A DNA stretch of 31,334 nucleotides from CAJQQY01 sp964352225 (GTDB lineage: Bacteria > Bacteroidota > Bacteroidia > Chitinophagales > Saprospiraceae). The stretch lies in NCBI GenBank assembly GCA_964352225.1, contig CAYGRM010000029.1:1-31334 (forward strand), written 5' to 3'. The position numbers and the translations under genes were made by a program. Each line of letters opens with the position of its first letter. Positions within the stretch are counted from its first letter, which is position 1. Of this stretch, positions 8,660 to 17,841 are shown in pieces. The notes under the pieces are model-generated. The model worked only from the letters and a program-made list of their open reading frames with translations, searched no databases and was not told the origin of the DNA.

Positions 8660-8716
8660 CTTTCATATTTTTTGTAACTCTTAAATTTCAAAAACTATGC
8701 ATTTATCCATTGACAT

Positions 8717-11700
8717 CTACCCGTTCGGTTTCTCTTTCACCGTTTTCTTTGCGTCCCTCTTCAATCCATCAAAGAACTCTTCGAATGTATTAAATTGACG
8801 TCGATAATTCAAACCAATCCCCATTCGATTATTCCTATTTCCATCCAGAGCTTGTTCTGATCGTTGATAAAATCTAACCTTAAATCTTCTATTTTCAGTC
8901 AAGTAATATTCTGCCACAAAATCACTTCCATAGAAAGTTCCAGAAACAGTTTCTGTACTTCTAACCACTCCACCACTCACACTCAATTGATCATTTAAAA
9001 ATCGAGGATTCAAATTTACTTGAACTTCTGATCCAGCTAAAGGTGTAGTTTGACCTCCTCCTAAATCAAATTCTCCTGCTTCATAAATATTATAAGCAAA
9101 GTCAAAATCAACTCCAGAAACACCACCAATTTCACTAAATGCATCTGACAAAAGATTAGTAACATAGAGTGAAAGTCTGGTGGTCAAATACTCTGAAACA
9201 GTATTTATCCCACTCGAAGTCCAATCAAAATCAGAAAGGTTTTCTTGACCTGATGGAATAAAACCACCAATCACAATCAGTCCAAATACTTGTCGATTTA
9301 ATTCACTTTGGTCTTGGCGCAAAACTCTTAATTTGGTATCAACATAATTTTTTACCGTACCAGTTATTAACCGAGGAAATGAGATATCAAAGTTTATATC
9401 CGGTTTAAGTAAGTCGCCTCTCAAGTTCATTTTCAAATCTACATTCGTTGGTTTTCGAGATTGTGATTTCAATTCATCATCTCCCAATTCAATATATTCT
9501 AGTATAAAATTATAAACGGAGGTACTCAATCGATCATATTTTGCATCCAAATTAATGATCGCTGCAAAGGGATCACCTGACCAATTTATCGTTCCTCCTC
9601 TTTCTACTTTGAATTTTTTATTAACAATATTATAAAGTGTAAATAAATAATCTCCTTCAGCAATTACATATTCACCAAACAAAGTAATATCTCCATCTCG
9701 TGGAACAAACATTTGCAAATACCCATTTCCTTTCCCCCGAATAATATCTCCTGCTCGTTCATCAATGATTAAAGATACTTCTGCTTCCTCAGTCATTTCT
9801 ACATTCATTCTGATTTCCATTCCTCTGACTTCTTTTGCAAGTTTTCCCTGATTTTCTTTTTCCTCTGTTCGAAATTCAATAAAACTTATTTCTGAGCTAC
9901 TTTGAGTACCGTAAGTAATTGGAATGAAGAGTTCTGAATCTTTACCTGTTTTAGCATTTATCGTTAAATCGGTTTGGGTAAATTTCCCAGAAAAAACCGC
10001 ATCGACTTGCCCAATTGCATGACCATAATAAAGCGGGTTATTTATTTTTTCTGTATTTAAAACTAGTAGCCGATCAGAAAAAAGTCGCGCACTCAACCCC
10101 GGATATTTAAAATTTTCATGAACAATTCCTCCTGTTACATTGGCAACATTTCCATATTTATCAGAAAAAGTATTTCCTGTAAAATCAAAAAAGTTATCGA
10201 CAATTTTGACTTTTGTGGGAGTCTCTTGCCCAAAGAAATACCTAGTATTTAAATAGTCAACTGTAATCGCTCCATTATAAATTTGGGCATCCCCAGTTGA
10301 TTTAATTTCTTGCTTGGGTATTCCACTTAAGTTAGCATTGATGTCAACTAGCCCTTCCGTATTTGAAGCATTTTCTCCAATAAAATATTCTAAAATATTC
10401 AATGGATAATTCAATAACTTTAAATTGGTATTAAAATAATTCTTAGGATGTAATTTTGGATTAAATTTTTCTTTAGTTTTTCCTGACATCTTTTTTGTAA
10501 AAGGCAAAATCACATAGCCATCCAAATCAAGCTCCCTTAAACCTCTAACAATTGAAAGTTTGGCGGTTAATTGACTGGTCAAATCAGCCAAATTTGCATT
10601 AAGTTTTAGCTTGCCCCAATCATCACCATTTACCCAAAAAGTATCACTTTGAATCAGGGCATTGATATTTCCGAGATTAAAAATATCAGGTGTGCTTACA
10701 TCGACTGAATATTTTCCTGCAAAGTCCATCTGCTTATAATTCCAAATACTATCTATAAAGCCGGTGTTGAAATCTTCTAATTTGAGCTGAATGCCTTTTT
10801 TATTGATATCTTCAATACTCACTATTCTATCTTCATTGGTCAAGGTGAAATTTTCCGTTTCAAGAATTCTTCTTCCAAGTTGGATAAAATTCGAATCACT
10901 AATTTCCCATTTTTCTCCAAAAACGACCAAACTATCATTTGATAAACTAATATTAAACCCACCATTTTCGAAGAATACTTTACCTGCTATATTAAACCGA
11001 TCAAAGGTTCCTCTTTCACCAACTACTCCAACTTTAAATTTAACGGTATCCCTATTTAATTCTGCATCAAAACTTAATTCGGGAATTTTATTTTTACCAT
11101 TGATAATAGCATAAAAAGGAACGATGGTGTTTAATGCACCAATACTTTTATTAGTACTAGTATTCAGTTTTATTCCTCCTATTTCAACATTATCATAAGT
11201 TAACTCCTCTAAATCTAACTCAATGTTACCTACATAGTTTACCCCATCATAGTGGCCATTGATGATAAAATTTTTGATGGTATCCAATTTAGGATCAATT
11301 AAATAGGTGAAATTTTTAGAGTTAATTATTTTAATTTCATAATCAAAATCTTTCGATTTTATGGAGTCTCTTTTAGGTGCAATATTTAATCTTTCTGCTA
11401 TTTCAGGATAGTTAACTTTAGTAAAAGTGAAGAATGCATCCGGGATTTCCTGAATATCATAATCCCCGGTAATTTCTCCTTCAAACATTTCAGAACTTGC
11501 CGAAAAAATCCGCTGTCCATCTGTTCCAAAAATAGAAGAAAAAGACAAGGTATCAATCTCATATTTCTCCGTACCATTTCTTTGAAAAACTAGTTTTCTA
11601 AAATTCGCATTTCCTTCCAAATTTGAAATATTAATATCTCGTAGATTGAGATCCATTTCGCCAGTTATTCCTAGGTCTTGTTTCACTAAATTCAGTTCAT

Positions 11701-13660
11701 CCAAATTCAATGTATTGATCTTCGCCTTGAAATCAAAAACGGGAATAGTATCACTAAAATCGACACTTCCTTCAAAAGATAAGTCTATATTTTTATCCTT
11801 AATAATAAAGTCTCCATCAAATAGATTCTGGGTCAAACGACCATCCATTTTAAAATCATGATAATTGTAATTTCGGAAAGTAAAGCTATCTACTGTGGCA
11901 TCTATCTTTGCTCTAGCAGTCGAGGCAGACATGCCAATTCCTTCAGATATTTTAGAAGTTACTGTGATATTTCCAAGCTGATCATTGCTTGTCCACGTTT
12001 TTAAATCAAAATCCACCAAGTTCAAATTTCCAGTATATTTCGCACCTTCCCGTCCATCTTTTAAATCCAAACGCATATCCATCGTTGCACTACCAAGAGC
12101 TGTTGAAAGATCTCCGTAAGCAACAAAATCGACAAAAAAACCATCAAAACGACCTTTAAAGTTGATATTTCCGAGTTTATTAAAATTATCAGGTGGATTA
12201 AAATTGGGGATTAATTGACGTAAAGTCCAGACGTCCGTTTTCAATCTTTTCAGATTAAGGTTCAAACTTTCATTTCCTTTATTCGCTAAATCTCTAGAAC
12301 TAAAATCTCCTTCAATAATCGTTTTTCGACCAATCACTAGCTTCAAATCTTCTCCCCTCAAATTATTAATTCGACCTTTTACAATTCCATCCAAGCGAAT
12401 AACTTCCTCAGCATTATCCACAAAAAATTTATTCTTTTTAAGCTTAGGAGCAAAAACAATAACATCTCTAATCGCTACTTGACTTTTCTCAAATTTCAAG
12501 TCCATATTCACCTTATTCTCAAAATCTCTAAAGCTGGTAAAATCTTGATATTTAAAAATGATGGTATCTTGAATATTACTGTAGGGAGTGGTTAAATTCA
12601 CTCCATTTAAGTCTGCTCTACGTGAAGTAATTTTGACATCCGGAGAGGTTAAATTTTGTAAAACAAAACCACTAGTTTCGGTAGCCGAAAGTTGGTTAAG
12701 CTTGCCGGTAAAAACCATATCTGACATAACAAAACTGTCGATGGCAATTTGAATATCAAAAGCTTCTAAATGTGTGAAATCCAATTCCTGATCCGAGGTG
12801 GTTTTGATGGGTGATTTTCGATAATTGTGCAAGCTTAGTTTTCCATTTCCAAAATCAAAATCATTGATCAAAAGTTGAAAAGGTTTCTTCAAAGAATCAG
12901 GTGCTAAATCCATTTCAACAATCTCTTCAATGGCTTCAATTAATGAGGTATCTTTTGGTAGAGGTTTCCGTTCCTTCAAATCAACTTGCACATATGAGTC
13001 CTCAAAATTGACAGAATGAATCGAAACAATATTTTTGACCAAATCAATTTCATCCACTCTTATTTCTCCCTTTTTAATCAAAACATTAACTCGTTCCCCT
13101 TTGACTTCATCATCATTCTCGAAAGTTACATTTTCTAAATAAAGAACATCAGCTCCAATGAAAAATGGTCTGGACTCCTTTTTTTCTTTACTTACTTTAG
13201 GAGGAAAAAGTTTAGCTAATAATTGATTCAAGTTAGATTGTGGTTCCCCTTCTCTTCGCTTTAATTTTAGCTGAGCATTTTGCAAAGTTAGATCGCTAAC
13301 TTCCAAACTGTTTTGCAATAAGTTGAATAAACTAGAATTAAAATTAACCACTAATTTTTCACTAAATAACAAGGTATCCCCTGAGAAATCTTCTAGATAA
13401 AAACTATCTAAAACTAATTTATCAAATATCTCAAATTCAAGATGATTGAATTCAACCTTAGTATTTAAATCTTTGGAAAGTCTTTCGGTGAGTTTTTTTC
13501 CTGCCCAATTTTGCACTACTTCCATCCGGAAGAGTATTGTTATAATTCCCATCAATAACAAAAAAAGCATTGCGATATACATCACTCCGCGCAAAATTCG
13601 TTTCCCCCAAGATCTCTTGGGAGTAACTACATTCTCTTCTTTGCTATTGTCTATTTCCAT
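8717..13660 (-). CDS. tamB: TamB-like translocation/assembly module protein
   Basis: A 1647-aa envelope protein. An N-terminal basic stretch and a single transmembrane anchor (about 24-44, RGVMYIAMLFLLLMGIITIL) are followed by an AsmA-like start (KKLTERLSKDLNTKVEFNHL) and more than a thousand residues of repetitive beta-strand sequence. The last ~400 residues hold the conserved DUF490/TamB end, with EYVIAEGDYLFTLYNIVNKK and a barrel-like C terminus (GIGLNYRRQF). TamB proteins bridge inner and outer membranes as a hydrophobic groove and are linked to outer-membrane protein assembly and phospholipid transport (established for the family). The length is normal for Bacteroidota. No TamA/BamA-like partner is in the window. 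It follows the YheT-like gene after 133 bp containing three small palindromes. Confidence 0.9.
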   Translation of the reverse strand: MEIDNSKEENVVTPKRSWGKRILRGVMYIAMLFLLLMGIITILFRMEVVQNWAGKKLTERLSKDLNTKVEFNHLEFEIFDKLVLDSFYLEDFSGDTLLFSEKLVVNFNSSLFNLLQNSLEVSDLTLQNAQLKLKRREGEPQSNLNQLLAKLFPPKVSKEKKESRPFFIGADVLYLENVTFENDDEVKGERVNVLIKKGEIRVDEIDLVKNIVSIHSVNFEDSYVQVDLKERKPLPKDTSLIEAIEEIVEMDLAPDSLKKPFQLLINDFDFGNGKLSLHNYRKSPIKTTSDQELDFTHLEAFDIQIAIDSFVMSDMVFTGKLNQLSATETSGFVLQNLTSPDVKITSRRADLNGVNLTTPYSNIQDTIIFKYQDFTSFRDFENKVNMDLKFEKSQVAIRDVIVFAPKLKKNKFFVDNAEEVIRLDGIVKGRINNLRGEDLKLVIGRKTIIEGDFSSRDLANKGNESLNLNLKRLKTDVWTLRQLIPNFNPPDNFNKLGNINFKGRFDGFFVDFVAYGDLSTALGSATMDMRLDLKDGREGAKYTGNLNLVDFDLKTWTSNDQLGNITVTSKISEGIGMSASTARAKIDATVDSFTFRNYNYHDFKMDGRLTQNLFDGDFIIKDKNIDLSFEGSVDFSDTIPVFDFKAKINTLNLDELNLVKQDLGITGEMDLNLRDINISNLEGNANFRKLVFQRNGTEKYEIDTLSFSSIFGTDGQRIFSASSEMFEGEITGDYDIQEIPDAFFTFTKVNYPEIAERLNIAPKRDSIKSKDFDYEIKIINSKNFTYLIDPKLDTIKNFIINGHYDGVNYVGNIELDLEELTYDNVEIGGIKLNTSTNKSIGALNTIVPFYAIINGKNKIPELSFDAELNRDTVKFKVGVVGERGTFDRFNIAGKVFFENGGFNISLSNDSLVVFGEKWEISDSNFIQLGRRILETENFTLTNEDRIVSIEDINKKGIQLKLEDFNTGFIDSIWNYKQMDFAGKYSVDVSTPDIFNLGNINALIQSDTFWVNGDDWGKLKLNANLADLTSQLTAKLSIVRGLRELDLDGYVILPFTKKMSGKTKEKFNPKLHPKNYFNTNLKLLNYPLNILEYFIGENASNTEGLVDINANLSGIPKQEIKSTGDAQIYNGAITVDYLNTRYFFGQETPTKVKIVDNFFDFTGNTFSDKYGNVANVTGGIVHENFKYPGLSARLFSDRLLVLNTEKINNPLYYGHAIGQVDAVFSGKFTQTDLTINAKTGKDSELFIPITYGTQSSSEISFIEFRTEEKENQGKLAKEVRGMEIRMNVEMTEEAEVSLIIDERAGDIIRGKGNGYLQMFVPRDGDITLFGEYVIAEGDYLFTLYNIVNKKFKVERGGTINWSGDPFAAIINLDAKYDRLSTSVYNFILEYIELGDDELKSQSRKPTNVDLKMNLRGDLLKPDINFDISFPRLITGTVKNYVDTKLRVLRQDQSELNRQVFGLIVIGGFIPSGQENLSDFDWTSSGINTVSEYLTTRLSLYVTNLLSDAFSEIGGVSGVDFDFAYNIYEAGEFDLGGGQTTPLAGSEVQVNLNPRFLNDQLSVSGGVVRSTETVSGTFYGSDFVAEYYLTENRRFKVRFYQRSEQALDGNRNNRMGIGLNYRRQFNTFEEFFDGLKRDAKKTVKEKPNG

Positions 13661-13729
13661 GTTGAAAAAAGGATAGAATTGCTTTTAAAAACTATCTTAT
13701 TTTTAAACGGCGAAAATACGCAAATAGAT

Positions 13730-13784
13730 GTTAAAACAGGGGGTTTTAACGAAGTTTTAAACTTCTAAAAGTGGTGACTTTTAG
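13730..13784. terminator. Cluster of three consecutive palindromes between yheT-like and tamB-like genes
   Basis: Three hairpins lie end to end: GTTAAAAC/GTTTTAAC (13730-13737 with 13743-13750), GAAGTTT-T-AAACTTC (13751-13765), and CTAAAAGT/ACTTTTAG (13765-13772 with 13777-13784, loop GGTG). The last is the first met by transcription leaving the hydrolase gene on the minus strand, 9 nt past its stop at 13794. None is followed by a strong U-run, so attenuation, RNA processing or partial termination are all possible. Confidence 0.4.
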
Positions 13785-13793
13785 CAAGACTTT

Positions 13794-14756
13794 TCAATTG
13801 TTTAAAACAAAGTCGAGCACATTCTCCTCAGACCAATAAAATCCTTTGGAATGAGACTGCGGAAAACCAACGTGTCCACCATATTTTGGAACTAACAAAT
13901 GTAGGTAAGAATTAGATTGAGCTACTTCAAAAGGATAACAGGAATCACTCAAAAAAGAATCATCCTTTGCATTGATCAATAAAGTTGGAATCGTTAAATT
14001 ATCGAAAAAATTTCGGCTGGAACACTTCTCCCAATAATCCTCAGCACTAGCAAATCCATGAACTGGTGCCGTGAAATTTCCATCAAAATCACCAAAAGTT
14101 GTAGAGGCTAAAATTCGTTCAGCATCTAAGTCAGGATACAAATGTTGTTTGAGTTTAAATTTCGCTTTGAGTGATCTTAAAAACCGTTGGAGGTAAATAA
14201 AATTATGTTTTTTTTCTATTTCTGCGCTACAACCTGCTAGGTCAACTGGAGTAGATACACCAACTGCTTTTTTTATTTTAGGATGTAAATCTGCGCCTTG
14301 TTCTCCAGTATATTTTAGCACTACATTTCCTCCCAAACTAAAACCGATTAACACCATTTCGTCATAATTATATTTTTCAAAAATAGTTTTAATGACAAAA
14401 TCCAAATCGGTCGTTTCACCACTATGATAACCTCTTCGAAGTCGATTTACCTCACCACTACAACCTCTAAAATTTAAAGTTACCGCATCCCAATTATGAT
14501 GATTAAAAATACGATTCATCCCCAAAATATATTGACTATCAGAAGAACCTTCCAGGCCATGTAAAGTGACAATAATTTTTTCTCCACCTACTCGTGACCA
14601 ATCCAAATCTAAAAAATCTCCGTCAGGGGTAGTGATCCTTTCGCGCTGATATTGAACTTCTTTTACTTGTCGAAATAAAGAAGGATAGATAGTTGAGAAG
14701 TGGTGATATTTGAAAATAAATGAGGGATTGTATTCTTTTGACTTTAAAATAGGCAT
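13794..14756 (-). CDS. YheT-family alpha/beta hydrolase
   Basis: A 320-aa alpha/beta-hydrolase of the YheT/ABHD1-3 type. The oxyanion region TLHGLEGSSDSQY (64-76) and NFRGCSG (95-101) are characteristic of the family, as is the nucleophile elbow GFSLGG (138-143) with Ser140. The acid is Asp265 or Asp266 (INAKDDSFL), and His295 (YGGHVGF) completes the triad. YheT proteins are probable esterases or lipases; the physiological substrate is unsettled. The full family length is present. ATG at 14756 is only three bases from an assembly gap (14760-14769), so an upstream extension cannot be excluded, though the MPILKSKEYNP start is typical. It is upstream of the tamB-like gene on the same strand. Confidence 0.88.
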   Translation of the reverse strand: MPILKSKEYNPSFIFKYHHFSTIYPSLFRQVKEVQYQRERITTPDGDFLDLDWSRVGGEKIIVTLHGLEGSSDSQYILGMNRIFNHHNWDAVTLNFRGCSGEVNRLRRGYHSGETTDLDFVIKTIFEKYNYDEMVLIGFSLGGNVVLKYTGEQGADLHPKIKKAVGVSTPVDLAGCSAEIEKKHNFIYLQRFLRSLKAKFKLKQHLYPDLDAERILASTTFGDFDGNFTAPVHGFASAEDYWEKCSSRNFFDNLTIPTLLINAKDDSFLSDSCYPFEVAQSNSYLHLLVPKYGGHVGFPQSHSKGFYWSEENVLDFVLNN

Positions 14757-14759
14757 GAA

Positions 14760-14769
14760 NNNNNNNNNN
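14760..14769. other. Assembly gap (10 N)
   Basis: Ten unspecified bases join two contigs. The true gap length is unknown. The promoter and possibly the very 5' end of the yheT-like gene fall here. Confidence 0.95.
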
Positions 14770-14998
14770 ATGAAAAAAAGTGTTATTAATTTAGTTTTTA
14801 TCTTTTGATAATTAATGAATATAATGATTCCAAGACAAAAAATGCCTAGAATATTACTTGAAATTTCTATTTTTTTCGAGCATTTATTTTTTGTCTAAAG
14901 TTTATTGAGCAATACTATAAATGTCGTCAACTTAAGAAATTTTCCATTTTTATATTTTGAAATACGCATAGCATTAACGATAGCTTTTAAAAAAAACA
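14770..14998. other. Non-coding stretch between assembly gap and hairpin
   Basis: No open frame of use is seen on either strand. One weak inverted repeat is present, AGACAAAAAA (14833-14842) with TTTTTTGTCT (14887-14896), with a 44-nt loop. Promoter signals for the hydrolase gene at 13794-14756 may lie here or in the unknown bases. Confidence 0.5.
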
Positions 14999-15069
14999 CA
15001 CCACAGGTTAGTCAGATTTTCAAAGATTCATATTTTTATAATTTGTGAAAATCTGAGTAACCTGTGGTG
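14999..15069 (-). terminator. Long 24-bp hairpin behind the molybdopterin oxidoreductase gene (dispersed-repeat type)
   Basis: The arms 14999-15022 and 15046-15069 are complementary over 24 bp with one mismatch (position 15011 against 15057) around a 23-nt loop. Reading the minus strand, the hairpin starts 20 nt after the stop at 15090 and is followed by eight T (A-run at 14989-14996), the form of an intrinsic terminator. The right arm contains CTGTGGTG and GTGAAAATCTG, words I know from abundant dispersed repeats in Bacteroidota genomes, so it may be a repeat copy used as a terminator. Confidence 0.75.
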
Positions 15070-15089
15070 AAAAAACTACTAATTTTTAC

Positions 15090-17219
15090 TTAAGTTGATG
15101 ACATTCGAGCAATACTCTCCACCCGAACCCCTACTCCATTCAAAGCTGCATTCCCAGTCAATTCATCAATTCGTTCGTGATCCGTCAAATCATTAATACT
15201 AATTCCAGCATGCTCTTGAGCAATTTTCATTTTCACTCCTTTTCGACCATGTCCCCAACCTTGAGGAATTGAAACCACGCCTTCCATAATTTCATCACTC
15301 ACTTGAGTTTCAATTTCGATGGATCCAACTTTGGAAGTTACTTTTACGGTATCCCCATTTTGAATTTGGAGCGCTTCCGCATCTTTAGGATTTAATATTA
15401 AAGTGCACTCATTTCTTCCCTTCACCAATCTATATGCATTGTGCATCCAGGTATTATGACTGCGTAATAATCGACGACCGATCATTTGGAATGGAAATTC
15501 ATTTTCCAATTCTTTCGCAGTAAAAAAAGTAGATTTGAGTCTTTCCAAATCATCAATAAAAAGTTGGGGAGCTAACTGAATCTTATCATCATTAGTTTGC
15601 AACCGACTGACCAAGCAAGGTTGCAAAGCACCTAAATCTATTCCGTGAGGATGTTGTTTGAGCATTTCCAAATCCAATCCTTGGTCTGCATAAATTCCAG
15701 ATTGAAGCATACTATCCAAAACATATTCTGGAGTCATTTTGCTTTCTGGCTGATCTGTCAAAAGAGAAATTAGTTTTCTGCAAATCTCCCAATCGTATTT
15801 TTGATTTTCATTTTTATCAAAAAGTGGTGGAGAGTACTTTGCCGTATTTTTAACCGAAAAGACATTAAAGAAAATATCGTAATGTGGTATTTCTAATCCA
15901 GTTGCTGCCGGTAAAATTATATCAGCATGGCGGGAAGTTTCATTGAGATAAATATCAACTGAAACCATAAAATCAAGTTGATCAAAAGCTTCTGCTAGTC
16001 GGTCTCCATTGGGGCTCGAAAGAACTGGATTTCCCGCAATGCAAATCATGGCTTTAATTTGTCCTTCCCCTTCAGTTAGAATTTCATCTGCCAAAGTTGC
16101 AACAGGAAACTCAGAATTGAAATATGGTAAATTTCGGACACGAGAGCGAAATCGACCATAAGAATCAAGCTTGCCTTTTTTGTTTGTAATTTTTAATAAA
16201 TCAAAAGCAGGCTGGGTAAACATTGCTCCTCCAGCTCGATCAAAATTACCTGAAATAATATTGAGAACGTTGGTTAACCATTGACAAAGTCCTCCAAAAG
16301 ATTGGGTAGAAGCTCCCATTCGACTATAACATACTGCGCTAGAAGCATTAGCAAATCGAATGGCTAAATCTTCAATTTTTTCTACTGAAATCCCCACCAT
16401 AGGTGCTATCTTTTCTACGGTGAAATCTTTAGTTATTTCCTCAAGTTTTTCAAAGCCAATGATATCGTTTTCTAAGTGCCTTAAATTGGTCAACCCCTTA
16501 TTTTGTATGGTTTTTATCAAACCTAACAATAATAATGCATCTCGCTCTGGCCGGATAAATATATGTTCATTTGCTTTTCTTGCGGTCTCTGTTCTTCGTG
16601 GGTCAACTACAACTATTTCACCACCTCTTTCCTGAATTCTTTTTAGTCTTTTGGCAACATTAGGAGCAGTCATCATACTCCCATTTGAAACTAGTGGATT
16701 GCCTCCAATGATGAGCATAAAATCAGTTCGATCAATATCTGGAATTGGCATAATCATTCCATGTCCAAACATAAAATTAGAGGCGACATGGTGTGGCAGT
16801 TGATCTGCTGATGCGGAACTATATCTATTATTGGTTCCTAAAGCACGAAGGAATAATGGTAAAAATACGCCATTTCCAAAATTATGAGCATTCGGATTTC
16901 CGAGATAAGATCCAACTGCATTTTTACCAAACTCCTTTTGAATGGATTTTATTTTTGTTCCAATTTCTTCAAAAGCATCATCCCAACTAATGGACTCCCA
17001 CTCCCCATTTTTAGTTTTTTTGAGAGGTGTTTTTAGACGATCAGAATCGTGGTAAATATCCTGAAGCGCAACAGCTTTGGGACAAATATGACCTTCACTT
17101 AAGGGATCTTTGGGATCACCTTTTATGCTTTTGATTTCTGTTCCCTGGTAGGTTATTTCGATACCGCACATAGCTTCGCAAAGATTGCAAGTGCGGTAAT
17201 GTTTTTTCAATTCAGTCAT
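15090..17219 (-). CDS. Molybdopterin-dependent oxidoreductase with N-terminal 4Fe-4S domain
   Basis: A 709-aa cytoplasmic member of the formate dehydrogenase/DMSO reductase superfamily (COG0243). From the ATG at 17219, a 4Fe-4S motif uses Cys11, Cys14, Cys18 and Cys46. Then come the molybdopterin-binding domain (SADQLPHHVASNFMFG, about residues 138-153; IIGGNPLVSNGS), VVDPRRTETA, a central domain with ICIAGNPVLSSPNGDR and a C-terminal aspartate-decarboxylase-like beta barrel with VSIPQGWGHGR. No Sec/Cys ligand typical of formate dehydrogenase is evident. No twin-arginine signal is present. The electron partner and substrate are unknown, and no other subunit is adjacent. An in-frame TTG at 17264 would add 15 residues, but a -7-like element (17239-17246) lies between the two, favouring ATG 17219. 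Confidence 0.88.
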   Translation of the reverse strand: MTELKKHYRTCNLCEAMCGIEITYQGTEIKSIKGDPKDPLSEGHICPKAVALQDIYHDSDRLKTPLKKTKNGEWESISWDDAFEEIGTKIKSIQKEFGKNAVGSYLGNPNAHNFGNGVFLPLFLRALGTNNRYSSASADQLPHHVASNFMFGHGMIMPIPDIDRTDFMLIIGGNPLVSNGSMMTAPNVAKRLKRIQERGGEIVVVDPRRTETARKANEHIFIRPERDALLLLGLIKTIQNKGLTNLRHLENDIIGFEKLEEITKDFTVEKIAPMVGISVEKIEDLAIRFANASSAVCYSRMGASTQSFGGLCQWLTNVLNIISGNFDRAGGAMFTQPAFDLLKITNKKGKLDSYGRFRSRVRNLPYFNSEFPVATLADEILTEGEGQIKAMICIAGNPVLSSPNGDRLAEAFDQLDFMVSVDIYLNETSRHADIILPAATGLEIPHYDIFFNVFSVKNTAKYSPPLFDKNENQKYDWEICRKLISLLTDQPESKMTPEYVLDSMLQSGIYADQGLDLEMLKQHPHGIDLGALQPCLVSRLQTNDDKIQLAPQLFIDDLERLKSTFFTAKELENEFPFQMIGRRLLRSHNTWMHNAYRLVKGRNECTLILNPKDAEALQIQNGDTVKVTSKVGSIEIETQVSDEIMEGVVSIPQGWGHGRKGVKMKIAQEHAGISINDLTDHERIDELTGNAALNGVGVRVESIARMSST

Positions 17220-17238
17220 ATTGTCTATTTTATTTTCC

Positions 17239-17297
17239 CAAAAATAAGGGAATAATTTATTCAAATTGTAAAGTACAAGAAAGTGTTTTTATTTTTG
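17239..17297. promoter_or_regulatory. Divergent promoter region
   Basis: On the minus strand TATTTTTG (17246 to 17239) fits TAnnTTTG, 19 bp before the oxidoreductase ATG. On the plus strand TATTTTTG (17290-17297) fits the same consensus and is preceded by ATTG (17265-17268) at a 21-bp spacing, matching the usual -33/-7 layout, 13 bp before the TTG at 17311. In such A+T-rich DNA these are candidates only. Confidence 0.4.
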
Positions 17298-17310
17298 GAA
17301 AAAAATAAAC

Positions 17311-17841
17311 TTGGAATATAAAATTAGATTTGAAAAAATACATGATTTTGCTTTGAGGGAGACCTTAAAATTTATTGTCCCTTTTGTGATTTTATTAGCC
17401 TTAGTATTTGGATTTTTAATGACTCAAGTAAAAAGTGGTGTTAGTCCATTTGACTTATTTCGAGGTAGAGGACATTGGTTAGTTTTGATTCTAGTTTATT
17501 TAGGTAGTATGACTTACTACCAGAGAAGAAATTTTGCCAAATCTATTGTATATTGGGTATCAAATGATGAAATTGCTAGATCATTTGATCATGAGAAATT
17601 AAACATTGGAAATAAATATGGAATGGCAAAAGAGAAGAGAAGATTTAATGCCAAACCTCAACAAAGTATTTCTCGAAGTAAAATTTCAAAGATAAAGTTT
17701 TCCCAAAATGGAATTACCATTAAATCAGTTAACTATAATTTTTTTAATGGAAATGGTTCTATTTTTATTCCTGAAGAAATCGAAAATTATCATCAAGTAA
17801 AGACCATTCTAGAAAAGTTAAAAACAGATTTGAACGTCTGA
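17311..17841 (+). CDS. Small membrane protein with two helices and a PH-like C-terminal part
   Basis: A 176-aa protein not matched to a named family. Two hydrophobic segments (about 21-38 and 56-71) form a hairpin with a short loop. The following soluble part (about 80-176) is basic. It contains SISRSKISKIKFSQNGITIKS and FIPEEIENYHQVKTILEKL, whose strand pattern plus final amphipathic helix resembles bacterial PH/YcxB-like membrane-associated domains (inference). The start is TTG at 17311, with no ATG before residue 37. It is divergent from the molybdopterin oxidoreductase gene across 91 bp, which allows but does not prove shared control. Confidence 0.55.
   Translation: MEYKIRFEKIHDFALRETLKFIVPFVILLALVFGFLMTQVKSGVSPFDLFRGRGHWLVLILVYLGSMTYYQRRNFAKSIVYWVSNDEIARSFDHEKLNIGNKYGMAKEKRRFNAKPQQSISRSKISKIKFSQNGITIKSVNYNFFNGNGSIFIPEEIENYHQVKTILEKLKTDLNV

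Noticed and set aside
10791..11114. Plus-strand open frame inside the tamB-like gene
   Set aside because: It is antisense to a well-supported coding region, has no domain or signal, and reflects the A+T-rich codon pattern of the opposite strand. The same applies to open frames at 11646-11861 and 13446-13676.
16360..16990. Plus-strand open frames within the molybdopterin oxidoreductase gene
   Set aside because: They are antisense to conserved motifs of the enzyme and have no protein-like character of their own.
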